Positions 62,432-64,000 of a stretch of DNA of 64,000 nt are shown here, in pieces; position 1 is the first letter of the stretch; each line of letters begins with the position of its first letter. Below the pieces are notes generated by a model. That model did not search any database. It saw only the letters and a program-made list of their open reading frames with translations, and had not been told where the DNA came from. The stretch covers positions 2,046,001-2,110,000 of the forward strand of contig NZ_CP015401.2 in NCBI RefSeq assembly GCF_001688725.2. Direction: 5' to 3'. Origin of the DNA: Bacteroides caecimuris (GTDB lineage Bacteria > Bacteroidota > Bacteroidia > Bacteroidales > Bacteroidaceae). Both the position numbers and the translations under genes were made by a program.

Positions 62432-62439
62432 CAAATTTA
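62432..62439 (-). promoter_or_regulatory. -7 box of ileS
   Basis: Minus-strand TAAATTTG matches TAnnTTTG, giving a ~55-nt leader. Confidence 0.45.
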
Positions 62440-62578
62440 CAAAAACATTTGTTTAGTTGAGCAAAAAGCTAGGACTTTTAATCGGATTCGTGTGAAGTTA
62501 ACGATTATAAACCGCCTACAGCCTAAACAAAACAGGTATCTCCTTGTTTTAGTGGGAAACCTAAAAGCACTTTAACTT

Positions 62579-62743
62579 ATGAATTACGGTATTAGCATTT
62601 TATTCAGAGCAATCCCTTTGGCGATGGCTATTTTTTGCTTCAGTTACGGAACGTTTATTTGTAGTTATGGAGATGACGGGAGTCGTGTTGTGGCCGACCC
62701 TGTTGTGTTTTCACTCGGTATGAAGTGCATAGCCAAACTATAA
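62579..62743 (+). pseudogene. truncated YhiM/DUF2776-like membrane protein fragment
   Basis: A 54-codon frame MNYGISILFRAIPLAMAIFC, then FSYGTFICSYGDDGSRVVAD and PVVFSLGMKCIAKL, ends in TAA. It resembles the first helices of E. coli YhiM-type (DUF2776) inner-membrane proteins (FKLIPLIMGLICIALGGFVL), which are about 350 residues long. The rest is missing; a hairpin follows at 62747. Confidence 0.5.
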
Positions 62744-62746
62744 ACA

Positions 62747-62781
62747 ATTATGACACCATACCATTGGTACGATGTCATAAT
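62747..62781. terminator. hairpin between the truncated ORF and the symporter gene
   Basis: ATTATGACA / TGTCATAAT, a 9-bp stem with a 17-base loop containing GTAC/GTAC-like partial pairing. A similar TCATAATGAC stretch occurs at 62811. Confidence 0.45.
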
Positions 62782-62844
62782 CTTAATAGAACCATGCCAA
62801 GAAACCGAAGTCATAATGACATGATGAAATTACACTAACCTAAT

Positions 62845-64000
62845 TTATTTGTTTTTCTTCCAAAGCTTGCTCATATCTTCCAGTGTCTTGCCTTTCGTTT
62901 CGGGCACCCAACGCCAAACGAAGATGGCGGCAGCTACACAGATAATTCCATAAAGGCTGTATGCGAACATCGGACTGAAATCGTACAATGCCGGGAAAGT
63001 GGAAGATATAATATAATTAAATATCCATTGGAAAGCTACAGCGATGGCAACTGCCTTGCCACGAATTGTATTCGGGAAGATTTCCGAAATCAATACCCAG
63101 CAAATCGGTCCCCAAGACATCATAAAGAATGCGGCATATACGATAACCGAAACTACCGGAAAGATTCCCTTTATAGCCATGCTATCACACATTGCTACCG
63201 CAAATGCCCCTACTGCCATACCGATAGAACCGATAATCAATAGCGGTTTACGTCCGAAGCGGTCTACTGTAAAGATAGCAACCAATGTGAAAATGATGTT
63301 TACGATACCCATAATAACCGTTTGCATCATACCGCCACCTTCTGCGCCTGCATTTTCAAAAATGCGCGGAGCATAATAAAGTACCGCATTAATGCCGATA
63401 GCCTGTTGGAATACGGAAAGAAGAATACCGATAACAATTACTGCCACTCCATAAGTAAAGAGTTTTTCTGTCTTTTCGTGAGCAGTAGCCTTGATATCAT
63501 TAAGGATTTCCTGAGCTTTTGCTTTACCATTAATTTTTTCCAAAATAGAAAAGGCTTTTTCTTCCTGTTGTACCAACACCAAATAACGGGGAGTTTTCGG
63601 CACGAAGAACAATAACAAGCCAAAAAATGCAGCAGGAAAAGCTTCCGAACCAAACATATAGCGCCATCCTTCTTGTACAGTCCACATATCAGACTCAGAA
63701 CTTACTGATAAAACACCGGCAGCATCTTTCAGAATAACAGGATTCTGATGGTCGCCCATAATCAGGTAATTCACAAAGTACACCACCAGCATACCGAAGA
63801 TAATGGCAAACTGGTTGCACGAAACAAGCGTTCCACGAATGTTGGAAGGCGCTATTTCCGCGATATACATCGGACAAACGGCAGATGCCAGTCCGACGCC
63901 GATACCGCCTAAGACACGATAAAGATTAAACGTAATCAGCAAGTCCATATTTGGTTTTCCGTATTCGAAGAACAAAACCTCAGGATAATAAGAACCTAAT
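62845..64000 (-). CDS. sugar:proton symporter, XylE-like (5' end beyond window)
   Basis: The frame is open to the right edge (LGSYYPEVLFFEYGKPNMDL), so the N-terminus lies outside. Sugar-porter signatures are LYRVLGGIGVGLASAVCPMY with AEIAPSNIRGTLVSCNQ, the loop VPKTPRYLV, QQAIGINAVLYYAPRIF and the final VPETKGKTLEDMSKLW. The insert MGDHQNPVILKDAAGVLSVS between helices is typical of XylE. D-xylose or a related sugar is the likely substrate; context gives no further clue. Confidence 0.88.
   Translation of the reverse strand, partial: LGSYYPEVLFFEYGKPNMDLLITFNLYRVLGGIGVGLASAVCPMYIAEIAPSNIRGTLVSCNQFAIIFGMLVVYFVNYLIMGDHQNPVILKDAAGVLSVSSESDMWTVQEGWRYMFGSEAFPAAFFGLLLFFVPKTPRYLVLVQQEEKAFSILEKINGKAKAQEILNDIKATAHEKTEKLFTYGVAVIVIGILLSVFQQAIGINAVLYYAPRIFENAGAEGGGMMQTVIMGIVNIIFTLVAIFTVDRFGRKPLLIIGSIGMAVGAFAVAMCDSMAIKGIFPVVSVIVYAAFFMMSWGPICWVLISEIFPNTIRGKAVAIAVAFQWIFNYIISSTFPALYDFSPMFAYSLYGIICVAAAIFVWRWVPETKGKTLEDMSKLWKKNK

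Overview
The window looks like chromosomal DNA of a gut Bacteroides (Bacteroidales). Reasons: many gene starts are preceded by the Bacteroides -7 box TAnnTTTG rather than E. coli-type promoters; there is a bacterial serine palmitoyltransferase, a lipidated TamA-like Omp85 protein, HU-CCDC81/SPOR and FHA proteins, DUF4296, DUF3332 and DUF4738-like lipoproteins, and insertion sequences of Bacteroides-type IS66, IS1182, IS1634 and ISAon1 groups. I see no rRNA, CRISPR array or polysaccharide-utilisation SusC/D pair.

Layout. 1-2.2 kb: the end of an AT-rich operon (SPFH/GYF_2 protein, zinc-ribbon protein with a CFI-box tail, small protein). 2.3-5 kb: DUF2148 protein and the agmatine-to-putrescine genes aguA-aguB. 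5.3-10 kb: gtrA-like gene, aspS, a lipid kinase, and divergent serine palmitoyltransferase. 10.1-14.2 kb: an IS1182 element, an unusual non-coding stretch with interleaved inverted repeats and a 22-bp periodic array, and an ISAon1-type element ending beside two identical tRNA-Pro genes. 15-20.7 kb: trmN6-like gene and the lon-tgt-lptF run. 20.9-22.6 kb: an IS1634-type element flanked by a 90-bp target duplication. 22.8-30.6 kb: thioredoxin-fold protein, serB, DEAD-box helicase, DUF4738-like lipoprotein, ugd, rfbC, HU-CCDC81/SPOR protein, FHA protein. 30.8-35.4 kb: an intact IS66 element and a decayed IS66 transposase. 35.5-42.1 kb: an AT-rich accessory block with five unknown secreted or membrane proteins on one strand, gene fragments, two side-by-side predicted structured RNAs of the same architecture, a second 22-bp array and an HU-like gene. 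42.6-46.8 kb: hexuronate catabolism (uxaB, LacI-type regulator, divergent uxaC). 46.85-48.3 kb: a second, divergent ISAon1-type element beside two tRNA-Lys genes. 48.6-56.6 kb: MBL hydrolase, POT-like transporter, DoxX, lipoproteins, TamL-like protein, SpoU-type rRNA methyltransferase. 56.6-62.4 kb: DUF4296 lipoprotein, lspA, DksA-like protein, ileS. The right end has a truncated YhiM-like gene and a sugar:proton symporter cut by the window edge.

How the genes work together: aguA and aguB form two consecutive steps to putrescine. uxaC and uxaB convert galacturonate or glucuronate through tagaturonate/fructuronate, and the divergent LacI-type gene sits between them with a palindrome at the predicted uxaC start site. 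ugd and rfbC feed surface-sugar synthesis. lspA lies directly beside a lipoprotein gene. The most unusual content is non-coding: the paired structured RNAs at 40.6-41.3 kb, four arrays with 22-bp spacing near gene 3' ends, and the 90-bp IS target duplication that carries a complete terminator. All functional statements come from reading the sequence and family knowledge; no database search was run.
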